Source of the DNA: Candidatus Zhuqueibacterota bacterium
Lineage (GTDB): Bacteria; Zhuqueibacterota; Zhuqueibacteria; Oceanimicrobiales; Oceanimicrobiaceae
Assembly: GCA_029262055.1 (NCBI GenBank)
Contig: JAJDAD010000059.1
Location: forward strand, 1 to 64,000
Direction of reading: 5' to 3'
Length of the DNA stretch: 64,000 nt
The translations under genes and the position numbers were made by a program. Position 1 is the first letter of the stretch, and each line of letters begins with the position of its first letter. The notes under the pieces were generated by a model that was not told the origin of the DNA, searched no databases, and saw only the letters and a list, made by a program, of their open reading frames with translations. Below are positions 19,009 through 27,442 of the stretch, in pieces.

Positions 19009-19548
19009 ATGAGCAGCAAGCGAATGAGCGCCAACACCGAAAATACGACACCTAACTGGTACGCCCTGTATACACGCGCGGGTTTTGAAAAGAAAGTCGC
19101 AGAGCAGCTCCGGGACAAAGGTGTCGAAGCTTTTGTGCCAACCTACACGGTTACGAGGCAGTGGAGTGACCGCAAGAAGAAAATCGAGCAGGTTCTGTTT
19201 AGCTGCTACACACTTGTGCGAACGTCATTCGCCAACCGGGTGCAGGCCATGCAAACCGTGGGCGTCGTAAGGATGGTATCGTTTAACGGAAAGGCCGCCG
19301 CTATTCCCGATGAAGAGATTGACTCCTTGCGCCGCGTCCTCGCCGGCACCAATGATGTTGAGATTATTCCGTATCTGAGAGTCGGTGATGAAGTCGAAGT
19401 TATCCGGGGACCGTTTGAAGGCGTCCGGGGTCGTCTGATACAAAATCGCGGACAGTACCGCCTGGTGGTCGGAATTGCGCAAATAAGGCAGGCGTTGAGT
19501 GTAGAAGTGTTTGCCGGTGATGTCAAAGCGATTGATTCCTCAGCATAA
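19009..19548 (+). CDS. Specialised NusG paralogue (UpxY/RfaH-like antiterminator)
   Basis: The 179-residue protein should bind RNA polymerase and let it read through the long glycan operon. The NGN domain spans about 10-115 (NWYALYTRAGFEKKVAEQL, FVPTY, LFSCYTLVR), and the KOW motif lies near 125-155 (GDEVEVIRGPFEGVRG). In Bacteroidetes and related phyla such paralogues usually lead capsule operons; here it precedes about 33 kb of same-strand glycan genes. Starts at 19009 and 19024 are both possible. It overlaps or abuts the FemAB-like gene depending on that gene's start. Confidence 0.9.
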   Translation: MSSKRMSANTENTTPNWYALYTRAGFEKKVAEQLRDKGVEAFVPTYTVTRQWSDRKKKIEQVLFSCYTLVRTSFANRVQAMQTVGVVRMVSFNGKAAAIPDEEIDSLRRVLAGTNDVEIIPYLRVGDEVEVIRGPFEGVRGRLIQNRGQYRLVVGIAQIRQALSVEVFAGDVKAIDSSA

Positions 19549-20680
19549 GCTGAACCGTCCTTTCTTAATCCTCAGCCAGGAAACATTGAACACAACTTTT
19601 CCAGTCTGCGACATAAGCGTCGTGCAGTCAACGCCGGCTCCAGTTTCGAGAATCACTTTGTGCGACCCCGGTGATGTACGGTGGCACAGAGCCTTGACAC
19701 GGTGTGTCTCAACCAACCTCGGGCATGCAGCCGAATGGGGAAATGCATTTCAAAAATCTTATGGTCACCAGCCGTTGTACTGGGTCGCAGAAGGTCAGGA
19801 TAGCGCAATTGGAATCCTGCCGGCTTTTCTTGTGCGACGCCCCTTTGTCGGCGATGTCGTAACTTCCATGCCGTTCCTGGATACTGGTGGCCCCTGCTAC
19901 ACGCAAAGGGATTTGTCAAACCAACTCGTGGATGCTATGATTGCGACGGCCCGGGACGCCGGTGCGCGGCACGTTGAGCTCCGGTGTAGTCAACCACTCC
20001 AGGCGAAGGCCACGCCTCAGCTCGATAAAGTGCGCCTGGTTCTCGACCTACCGAATGATCCGGACAAACTCTGGCAGCGCCTGGATGCAAAAGTACGAAA
20101 TCAGGTTCGCAAAGCAGAAAAGAGCGGACTGCGAGTCGTCTCCGGGGGCAAAGAGCTGCTAGCGGAATTCTATCATTGTTTTGCAGTCAATATGCGTGAC
20201 CTGGGCTCTCCGGTGCATTCGATGAGGTTTTTCGAGGCAATCCTGGAGTGTTTTGGAAAGAGAGCCAATGTGGTTTTGGTGAAGTTGGGGGACCTTGCGA
20301 TTGGCGGACTCATCAGCATCAGGACGCAGAAAACCATTACGGTGCCCTGGGCCTCTTGCCTTAGGGAGTACTTTCGGTTCTGCCCCAACATGATTCTCTA
20401 TTGGGAAACCTTACGCAGAGCCAGTGAGGAAGACATTTATGAGTTTGATTTCGGTCGCTCGACGCGCGAGGTGGGAACCTACCGCTTTAAGCGGCAATGG
20501 GGTGCAGAGGAGAGGCAGTTGTATTGGTATGATTTTGATATCGCCAATGGCACTTCGAATCCGCCCGAAAAGCAGTCCGGCATTTCGGCCCAGGCCATGG
20601 TCACGTCCATTTGGAAACGGCTGCCCGTGCCGGTGGCTAATTCGATTGGCCCGGCGGTTCGGAAATATGTTACATTGTAG
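19520..20680 (+). CDS. FemAB-like protein, XrtA/PEP-CTERM-associated
   Basis: The protein is a GNAT-fold member of the FemAB family found in exosortase A loci. There it is thought to acylate or aminoacylate a surface component, though the reaction is not established. Recognisable segments are WGNAFQKSYGHQPLYWVA near residue 72, a KVRNQVRKAEKSGL stretch near 192, and EFDFGRSTREVGTYRFKRQWGA near 310. The start is uncertain: ATG 19520 overlaps the preceding gene by 29 bases, and TTG 19586 is the first start after that stop and has CAGGAAA just upstream. The length suits the family with either start. Confidence 0.88.
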   Translation: MSKRLIPQHKLNRPFLILSQETLNTTFPVCDISVVQSTPAPVSRITLCDPGDVRWHRALTRCVSTNLGHAAEWGNAFQKSYGHQPLYWVAEGQDSAIGILPAFLVRRPFVGDVVTSMPFLDTGGPCYTQRDLSNQLVDAMIATARDAGARHVELRCSQPLQAKATPQLDKVRLVLDLPNDPDKLWQRLDAKVRNQVRKAEKSGLRVVSGGKELLAEFYHCFAVNMRDLGSPVHSMRFFEAILECFGKRANVVLVKLGDLAIGGLISIRTQKTITVPWASCLREYFRFCPNMILYWETLRRASEEDIYEFDFGRSTREVGTYRFKRQWGAEERQLYWYDFDIANGTSNPPEKQSGISAQAMVTSIWKRLPVPVANSIGPAVRKYVTL

Positions 20681-20749
20681 GTTTCCCGTGAATTCGTCAA
20701 GAAACAAGCCCTGTTCTTTCTTCCAAATGGACACTGCAATCGAATCTCC

Positions 20750-22633
20750 ATGTGTGGAATAGCCGGAGAATTCAACCTTAAAGACACACCAGTGTCTGAG
20801 GAGCTCATCCGGCGGATGTGCGACCAAATCCACTACCGCGGCCCTGACGATAGCGGTACCTACATAGACGCCAGCATTGGTTTGGGACACAGGCGTCTCA
20901 GCATTATCGACTTGTCAGAGCTTGGACATCAGCCAATGGCGTCAGACGATGGCAGGGTTTGGATTACCTTCAATGGAGAGATCTATAACTTCAGGCAGTT
21001 ACGAAAAGGTCTGCTTGAGAAAGGATACGCATTCAAGAGTGACTGTGATACTGAAGTTATCATTTGCTTGTACCAGGAATACGGTGAAAACTGCGTTGAC
21101 TATCTGCGTGGGATGTTTGCCTTCGCGATCTGGGATGCAGAACGGAAGCAACTTTTTTTGGCACGTGATCGAATCGGTCAGAAGCCTTTGTACTACTATT
21201 CTGATGGCCGTAGATTTATCTTTGCTTCTGAAATCAAGGCCATCCTGGCCGAGGCAAGTGTGCCCAGGGAAATCAATTATGAAGCCCTGGCAGACTATTT
21301 CAAATATCTTTACGTACCGGATCCCAAGAGTATTTACAAAAACATTTGGAAGCTTGAGCCCGGTCATTGCATGATCGTCAGTAAAGATGGTCTCAAGAAA
21401 TCAAAGTACTGGGATGTATCCTTTCAGAATCCTGTCCGATCCAATGAGGACGAGTTGTCCGCTCACTTACGCGAACTACTGAATGAAAGCGTCAAACTGC
21501 GCATGATGAGCGACGTCCCTTTGGGTGCGTTTCTGAGTGGAGGAATAGACTCGAGTGCAATCGTGGCGCTCATGGCTGCTAATCAAAACGGTAAACCGCT
21601 CACCACCTGTTCGATTGGCTTTGACTCCAACGAGTTTGACGAAGTGCATTACGCGCGACAGGTTGCAGATAAGTTCAAGACCGACCATCGCGAATTTACT
21701 GTGAAGCAAAAAGCGCAGCAAGTGCTGCCTGATTTGGCCCATCATTTCGATGAACCGTTCGCAGATTCTTCCGCGGTACCCACCTACTACGTTTCCAAAC
21801 TTGCTCGACAGGCGGTGACGGTGGCGTTGGCCGGCGATGGCGGAGATGAGAGTTTTGCCGGCTATGAAAAGTACCGCCTGGACCACATCGAAAATCGTTG
21901 GCGGCAGCGGCTTCCCGGCAGGCTTCGGAAAGGACTTTTGCCTTATGTGGCCACGCTCTTTGAACATGGTAATCACCCTCTCTTCCGGCGTGGCAAGACA
22001 CTGCTGAACAGCCTAAGCCAAGATTCTGATTATGCCTTCTATTTGACAAACACGGAGATGCCTGATGCGCTCTGGCAAGATTTACTAAATGATGACACGC
22101 GCAAAGCCATCGGAAGTTATGATCCCTTTACAGTCACCGAAGAGCATTATCACGCCGCTGACACGGACGACCACCTTTCCAGGATTTTGTATGTTGATCT
22201 GAAAACGTATTTGCCCGGCGACATCCTGGTCAAAGTGGATCGCATGAGCATGGCCAATTCTCTTGAGGTGCGAGCCCCGATCCTGGATCACAATATCATA
22301 CAATTTGCCGCAGGCATCCCGGCTGATTCGAAATATCAGAACGGTGAGAAAAAACGCATTTTGAAACAGGCGCTCACACCGTTGTTGCCGGACGAAATCC
22401 TGTACCGCCGCAAAATGGGTTTTTCAGCGCCAGTGGGGCAGTGGTTTCGCGGAGAACTGCAAGAGTTTGCCAGGGCACATTTGTTATCCACTGACACCGC
22501 ACTGCATCTTCTTTTCAAGAGGGATGTCATAGAGCAGGTTTGGCAACGACATCAGGCAGGCACCGCAGATCAGTCCGCGATTCTTTGGAGCCTACTGATG
22601 TTTGAATTGTGGTACCGAGAGTTCATGAACTGA
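20750..22633 (+). CDS. Glutamine-dependent asparagine synthase-like amidotransferase 1 (XrtA-associated)
   Basis: The 627-residue enzyme has an intact N-terminal glutaminase with catalytic Cys2 (MCGIAG), and RGPDDSG and HRRLSIIDLS motifs. The C-terminal synthetase domain has the PP loop SGGIDSS at 263-269. It should transfer ammonia from glutamine to a carboxylate, perhaps a uronic acid or amino acid on the glycan. The form matches exosortase A system-associated amidotransferase 1 rather than housekeeping AsnB. It lies 69 bases after the FemAB-like gene, a pairing usual in XrtA loci. Confidence 0.93.
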   Translation: MCGIAGEFNLKDTPVSEELIRRMCDQIHYRGPDDSGTYIDASIGLGHRRLSIIDLSELGHQPMASDDGRVWITFNGEIYNFRQLRKGLLEKGYAFKSDCDTEVIICLYQEYGENCVDYLRGMFAFAIWDAERKQLFLARDRIGQKPLYYYSDGRRFIFASEIKAILAEASVPREINYEALADYFKYLYVPDPKSIYKNIWKLEPGHCMIVSKDGLKKSKYWDVSFQNPVRSNEDELSAHLRELLNESVKLRMMSDVPLGAFLSGGIDSSAIVALMAANQNGKPLTTCSIGFDSNEFDEVHYARQVADKFKTDHREFTVKQKAQQVLPDLAHHFDEPFADSSAVPTYYVSKLARQAVTVALAGDGGDESFAGYEKYRLDHIENRWRQRLPGRLRKGLLPYVATLFEHGNHPLFRRGKTLLNSLSQDSDYAFYLTNTEMPDALWQDLLNDDTRKAIGSYDPFTVTEEHYHAADTDDHLSRILYVDLKTYLPGDILVKVDRMSMANSLEVRAPILDHNIIQFAAGIPADSKYQNGEKKRILKQALTPLLPDEILYRRKMGFSAPVGQWFRGELQEFARAHLLSTDTALHLLFKRDVIEQVWQRHQAGTADQSAILWSLLMFELWYREFMN

Positions 22634-22712
22634 CGCTCGCCTCAGGGCTGTTCCTGCGATGCAAGGCAGTTGCGCTAGCGCCAATTACGTTTTCCATCCA
22701 AAAAACAATCGA

Positions 22713-23651
22713 ATGCCACGCAATAGAATCTCAATCATCATTCCTGCATTTAACGAAGAAAAATATCTGCCCGGTTGCCTGCAAGCATTGGCCGACCTGG
22801 ATTACAATAAAGAACTCATAGAAATCATCGTGGTAGATAACGGCTCAACCGATCGCAGCCGGCAAATCGCGCTGGAGTACGGGGTGACGGTGTATGAAGA
22901 TGCCTCAAAGACGGTCGCGGGATTGCGAAACCTCGGTGCTTCAAAAGCAACGGGCGATATTCTAGCCTTTGTCGATGCGGACTGCATCGTCTCAACTGAT
23001 TGGTTGACGCGTGCTGCTATTTACTTTGACGACTCCACTGTAGCATCCTGGGGAGGCCCGCCGCTTCCGCCGGAGGATTCAAGCTGGGTTGAAAGAACCT
23101 GGTTCTTGTTAAGACGCAATGAAAAGGGAGCGGATGAAGTTAATTGGCTGGGTACCATCGACCTTTTTGTTCGAAAACAACAATTCTTGTCCATAAATGG
23201 CTTTGATGAGTCATTGACCACCTGTGAGGATTCAGACTTATCCTACAAGATGAGCCAGTTTGGCCGCCTCCTTTTGGATCCGGAAATCAAAGTCGTGCAC
23301 ATGCGCGACTCCCGGACTGTGCTAGGATTTCTGAAAAAGGAAGTATGGCGCGGCCAAAGCAGCCTAAATGGAATAAAGAGTCACGGTTTCTTACTAAGAG
23401 AACTTCCAAGTCTTGCGATCCCTTTTTACTTTTGGTTGTTAATCCTAACATTACTAGTTGTAATCATTTTTCCAATGGCTAGTCGTTTTATGCAGGTTTT
23501 GCCGGCCTTGTATATATTGCCAACGCTCGTTGTCATATGCAAGGTTGTGAGAAGAAATAGAGCTGTCACTTTTGCAGAGTTGCTCAGACTATCACTGTTG
23601 ATACAGGTATATTTCTTTTCGAGAACGATTGCTGTTTTCAAGCGAGCATAG
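22713..23651 (+). CDS. Membrane-anchored family 2 glycosyltransferase
   Basis: The 312-residue product has the GT-A fold opening ISIIIPAFNEEKYL, the VVDNGSTD nucleotide-sugar site, and the VDADC metal motif. WGGPPLP and a (C/W)EDSDLSYK motif follow further on. Two or three hydrophobic segments near the C-terminus (about 232-290) anchor it. The frame is open to 22659, but ATG 22713 matches the family N-terminus. It should add one sugar to the lipid-linked repeat. Confidence 0.88.
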   Translation: MPRNRISIIIPAFNEEKYLPGCLQALADLDYNKELIEIIVVDNGSTDRSRQIALEYGVTVYEDASKTVAGLRNLGASKATGDILAFVDADCIVSTDWLTRAAIYFDDSTVASWGGPPLPPEDSSWVERTWFLLRRNEKGADEVNWLGTIDLFVRKQQFLSINGFDESLTTCEDSDLSYKMSQFGRLLLDPEIKVVHMRDSRTVLGFLKKEVWRGQSSLNGIKSHGFLLRELPSLAIPFYFWLLILTLLVVIIFPMASRFMQVLPALYILPTLVVICKVVRRNRAVTFAELLRLSLLIQVYFFSRTIAVFKRA

Positions 23652-23738
23652 CATTATGTCGTCATATCTCTATCTGTTATGCAGTGTCATCATCAATTGA
23701 GAGACGTTACTAATGGAGACTGAATCGGAGTGCAAAGA

Positions 23739-24347
23739 ATGCCGCTCCACAATTGGTTCATAGCAATATCCCTACTCGGGATTATCTTCGTAATCGTGCC
23801 CTCTTTTCCCACGGTTAGAAAAATCCTGGCGGCTCCGCTGATCGTGTCTGACCCGGATGCCAGGGGAGACGCTGCCTACTTGCTGGCCGGTGGTAACGCC
23901 TTCCGCGAACGCCTGGCTGCGGCTGTCGACCTTTACCATATGGGCCGTGTACCCAAAATCATCTTTCTCAACGACCCGCGCCGGAGTTCGTACAACTTCA
24001 CGGCTCAGAGGAACTTCACTCCGACAGAATGGGCCATCGACTTTCTCAAATGGCGGGGACTTCCCGAGGCAAGCATTCATTTACTGAAAGCAAGAGAAGA
24101 TGGCACATTCGGAACGTTGACGGAGGCGAAACTGGTAGCAGAAACATTGCCGGCCGGCCTGAAAAAATTGGTACTCGTGACCTCGCCTGCGCACACACGG
24201 CGAACAAGGCTCGCGTTCCGGAGAACTCTTCCTGCCGGCGTTGAACTCATGCTCTACCCGGCGAATTCGTTTACAAATAGTCTGGAGATGTACCGTCCGT
24301 TGTGGCAGGAGTATTTGAAACTCTTGTTCTACTCTATGATAGCGTGA
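23739..24347 (+). CDS. DUF218 (YdcF/ElyC/SanA-like) membrane protein
   Basis: The 202-residue protein has one N-terminal transmembrane segment (about 7-25) and a DUF218 domain, with YLLAGGNAFRERL, EDGTFGTLTEAKL and VTSPAHTRRTRLAFRR marking the fold. Family members act in envelope and peptidoglycan or glycan-precursor metabolism, but their chemistry is mostly unknown. ATG 23739 has GGAG eight bases upstream and is preferred over GTG 23730. XrtA loci often include such a gene. Confidence 0.8.
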   Translation: MPLHNWFIAISLLGIIFVIVPSFPTVRKILAAPLIVSDPDARGDAAYLLAGGNAFRERLAAAVDLYHMGRVPKIIFLNDPRRSSYNFTAQRNFTPTEWAIDFLKWRGLPEASIHLLKAREDGTFGTLTEAKLVAETLPAGLKKLVLVTSPAHTRRTRLAFRRTLPAGVELMLYPANSFTNSLEMYRPLWQEYLKLLFYSMIA

Positions 24348-24392
24348 CCTCCACGGATACTCTTTCATCACTCAAAGAAAGCATGCATTCCC

Positions 24393-25055
24393 ATGGCATG
24401 GACAGGAAATCGCAATCTACTCAGCAGAGTTCTGAATCCATCTCCGACCAGACAAACAAGATCGCAGATCCCGAAAGCTTTGGAGATGATCCCTGCAAAT
24501 GCCAAGGTAGTCGATTTGGGTGCCGGTGGCAGGAAAATCACGCCAACGACCATTACTGTCGATTTCACCATAATCGGCGAGACCAGTGTAGTTGCGGACA
24601 TACACAGATTGCCATTTATCAGCGAGAGCATTGGTGGCGTGTTTTGCACCGGCACACTTGAGCATGTAGAGTATCCTGAAAAAGCTGTCCAGGAGATAGA
24701 GCGAGTCCTTACAAAAGGCGGTATCGCGTATATAGATGTTCCCTTCATGCAGTGTTTTCATCCGGATCCGGTTGATTATTGGAGGTTTACTATAAAAGGC
24801 TTGGAGTTAATTTGCCAAAGAACCGGCTTGTCCAAAATCGCGAGTGGGGCAAACATAGGAACCGCCTCCGCACTGACTTGGATACTAATGGCCTTCTTTG
24901 AATCGCTATTTGTAAACGATTTCGCAAACAGAGTGTTTAGCAAACTCACAACTATTTTGGTCGCCCCCATAAAGTTCTTGGACAATCTTACGTTGCGAGG
25001 TCACAAAAGTACGATTGGGCCGAGCGCAGTTTACTTTATAGGCATCAAACAGTAG
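24393..25055 (+). CDS. Class I SAM-dependent methyltransferase
   Basis: The 220-residue protein has the SAM-binding motif VVDLGAGG at about 39-46, an acidic VADIHRLPF stretch, FCTGTLEHVEYPEKAVQE, and LTKGGIAYIDVPF, the usual type-11 methyltransferase order. It is probably a sugar or glycan methyltransferase, given its place among glycosyltransferases. A hydrophobic stretch near 160-175 may touch the membrane. The substrate is unknown. Confidence 0.8.
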   Translation: MAWTGNRNLLSRVLNPSPTRQTRSQIPKALEMIPANAKVVDLGAGGRKITPTTITVDFTIIGETSVVADIHRLPFISESIGGVFCTGTLEHVEYPEKAVQEIERVLTKGGIAYIDVPFMQCFHPDPVDYWRFTIKGLELICQRTGLSKIASGANIGTASALTWILMAFFESLFVNDFANRVFSKLTTILVAPIKFLDNLTLRGHKSTIGPSAVYFIGIKQ

Positions 25056-25136
25056 GCATAACTTTGTCGTAGCCAATTGCCAGGTGAGGAGCGTCGACTT
25101 TCAAAATTTCATTCAAGCGATGTAGAAGAATCAACA

Positions 25137-26330
25137 TTGAACATTCTATACTTAGTACACAGAATCCCCTTTCCCCCGAATAAGGGCGACAAAATTCGTT
25201 CTTTCAACATCCTCAAGCACTTGTCGCGAAAGCACAGGATCTATCTGGGTACGGTTTTGGACCATGCATCCGATGCGGCGCATGTTGCAGAGCTGCAGAA
25301 ATACTGTTGCGAGGTCTATTGTGTGCCCCCTGCCAGCAAGCTAGGCCTTCTCAGGAGTCTCGTAACTCAAAAGCCGCTTACAGTGAGCCACTTTTATGAC
25401 AGGTCGCTGCAACACTATGTTGATCGTACCCTGGAGGAGAATGGCATTGATGTGGTTCTGTGCATTTGTTCCGGGATGGCCGAATACGTTTTTCGGACGC
25501 CTGTTGTCAAAGAAAACCGCATGAACGGTCTCAAGCTGGTGATGGATTACATCGACCTCGACTCTGACAAATGGTCCCAGTTTGCAGAGTACGCGAGCTT
25601 CCCCCTGCGCCACGTTTACCGGCTGGAAAACCGGCGTTTGTCTCATTATGAAGGAGAGGTTAATCGTGTCTTTCATCAGTCCATTTTTGTTTCACAACAT
25701 GAACTTGACACAGTGGAGAGTCTCACAAGCAACGTTGTGAATGGGACTGTTGTGTCCAATGGCGTCGATGTAGATTATTTCAAGCCAAAGGAAAGGTTAC
25801 CCGCTAATGAGAATCCGGTGGTGTTGTTTACGGGCGTCATGGACTATTTCGCAAATGTGGATGCGGTAGAGTGGTTCTGCGAAAGGATTCTTGACAAGGT
25901 AAGGGCAGAGGTCCCGGAGACGCAATTCTACATCGTTGGCATGCGCCCCACCAGGAAGGTCCGCAATCTTGCTCAGCTTGCCGGCGTGCACGTGACCGGT
26001 TACGTCGACGATATCAGAGCCTACTACCGCATGGCTGACGTTGCCGTGGCGCCGCTACGTATCGCACAAGGTGTGCAGAATAAAGTACTGGAGGCCATGA
26101 GTACCCGTAATGCGATTGTTGCCACCTCAAAAGCTACCAACGGGATTGTTTGCCGGGACCACCAAGATCTGTTGCTGGCAGATGACGCCGATGCTTTCTC
26201 GCAGCATGTCATCGCTCTGCTGCAAGACGACGAACAGCGTTGGCAGATGGGAGGTAGAGCAGTACAGACCATTCGAGAGCACTACAACTGGGAAAACAAC
26301 CTGGCCAGGCTGGATACCTTATTACAGTGA
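25137..26330 (+). CDS. Glycosyltransferase, PEP-CTERM/XrtA sugar transferase 1 type
   Basis: This is a GT-B glycosyltransferase closely resembling the XrtA-associated family whose members begin LYLVHRIPFPPNKGDKIR. It has an N-terminal acceptor domain, a GVDVDYFKP hinge near 222, and a C-terminal donor domain with VLFTGVMDY and APLRIAQGVQNKVLEAMS. Family similarity starts at the TTG at 25137, giving 397 residues; the frame stays open to TTG 25077. Its TGA overlaps the GTG start of the next gene. Confidence 0.88.
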   Translation: MNILYLVHRIPFPPNKGDKIRSFNILKHLSRKHRIYLGTVLDHASDAAHVAELQKYCCEVYCVPPASKLGLLRSLVTQKPLTVSHFYDRSLQHYVDRTLEENGIDVVLCICSGMAEYVFRTPVVKENRMNGLKLVMDYIDLDSDKWSQFAEYASFPLRHVYRLENRRLSHYEGEVNRVFHQSIFVSQHELDTVESLTSNVVNGTVVSNGVDVDYFKPKERLPANENPVVLFTGVMDYFANVDAVEWFCERILDKVRAEVPETQFYIVGMRPTRKVRNLAQLAGVHVTGYVDDIRAYYRMADVAVAPLRIAQGVQNKVLEAMSTRNAIVATSKATNGIVCRDHQDLLLADDADAFSQHVIALLQDDEQRWQMGGRAVQTIREHYNWENNLARLDTLLQ

Positions 26331-27442
26331 AAAAGAAAGTCGTCCATGTCACCTTTAATATGGGAATCGGTGGCGCGGAGAGGGTAATAGCGAATCTGGT
26401 GGAAAACACCGATGCGGCGCGGTTCGATGTTTCAGTCCTGTGCCTGGAACAGCCCGTGGGTCCGTTCGGCCAGAAATTGCGAAAAAAGGGGTATCGTGTA
26501 GATAGCCTTTACCGCAGGCCAGGATTTGATATCAGATTGCTTGCCCAAGTGCGAGAATATCTGGTACAAGAAAGAGTCGATATCTTGCATTGCCACCAAT
26601 ATACCCCTTATGTCTATGGCGTGCTCGCCGCCGCCTTCCATAGAATTAAGGTCATCTTTACGGAACATGGCCGCTTTCACCCGGATCGCCGCCGCCTTAA
26701 AAGAGTACTGCTGAATCCGCTGCTTAGCAAGTGTACCGACCACCTGACTGCTATCTCTTTGGCAACACGCGCTGCCCTAATTAGATTCGAAAACTTTCCT
26801 GGCCACCGGATCAGCGTGATCTACAACGGCATCGTTCCGGGCACCAACGGACTTCCGGTCAACGGTTCACTGCGCGACGCGTTAGGCATTCCCGTAAAGG
26901 CTCACGTACTCGGCTCAGTCGGCAGGTTAGACCCTATCAAGAACCAGGCGATGATGCTCCGCGTCCTGAAGCAGCTACTGGAGAAATATCCGGATACGTT
27001 TCTGGTACTGGTGGGCGATGGGCCTGAGCGCGAGAATCTGCAGGAGCTGACCCGAAGGCTGAAGCTCACTTCCAGGGTGATTTTTGCCGGCTACCAGGCA
27101 GACCCGCAACTCTACTACGGTATCATGGATATCTTCCTGCTGACCTCACACAGCGAAGGCACCGCCATGACTCTTCTTGAAGCTATGGCGGCAGGGTTGC
27201 CGTGCGTGGTAACTGATGCCGGAGGCAATGCGGAGATTATCGAGAATGACGGTACCGGCCTGGTTGTCCCGCGTGGCTGTGAGGAAGACCTGGCAAACAG
27301 AATCACGAGACTACTCGCCGACAACGCGAACATGAGCAAATTTGGTGAAGCTGCACGGCAGCGATTTGAGAAGGAGTTCACGGCGAAGAAAATGACCCGT
27401 AGCTACGAGACATTGTATGACACAGCAGGGCGGTTGAATTGA
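26327..27442 (+). CDS. Glycosyltransferase family 4, XrtA sugar transferase 2 type
   Basis: The 371-residue GT-B enzyme begins with VVHVTFNMGIGGAERVI, has FTEHGRFHPD in the N-terminal domain, and SVGRLDPIKNQ and the EX7E region HSEGTAMTLLEAMAAGLPCV in the donor domain. It pairs with the preceding gene as in other exosortase A loci. It starts at GTG 26327, overlapping the upstream stop, and its own stop overlaps the TTG of the following gene, so the three are translationally coupled. Confidence 0.9.
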   Translation: MKKKVVHVTFNMGIGGAERVIANLVENTDAARFDVSVLCLEQPVGPFGQKLRKKGYRVDSLYRRPGFDIRLLAQVREYLVQERVDILHCHQYTPYVYGVLAAAFHRIKVIFTEHGRFHPDRRRLKRVLLNPLLSKCTDHLTAISLATRAALIRFENFPGHRISVIYNGIVPGTNGLPVNGSLRDALGIPVKAHVLGSVGRLDPIKNQAMMLRVLKQLLEKYPDTFLVLVGDGPERENLQELTRRLKLTSRVIFAGYQADPQLYYGIMDIFLLTSHSEGTAMTLLEAMAAGLPCVVTDAGGNAEIIENDGTGLVVPRGCEEDLANRITRLLADNANMSKFGEAARQRFEKEFTAKKMTRSYETLYDTAGRLN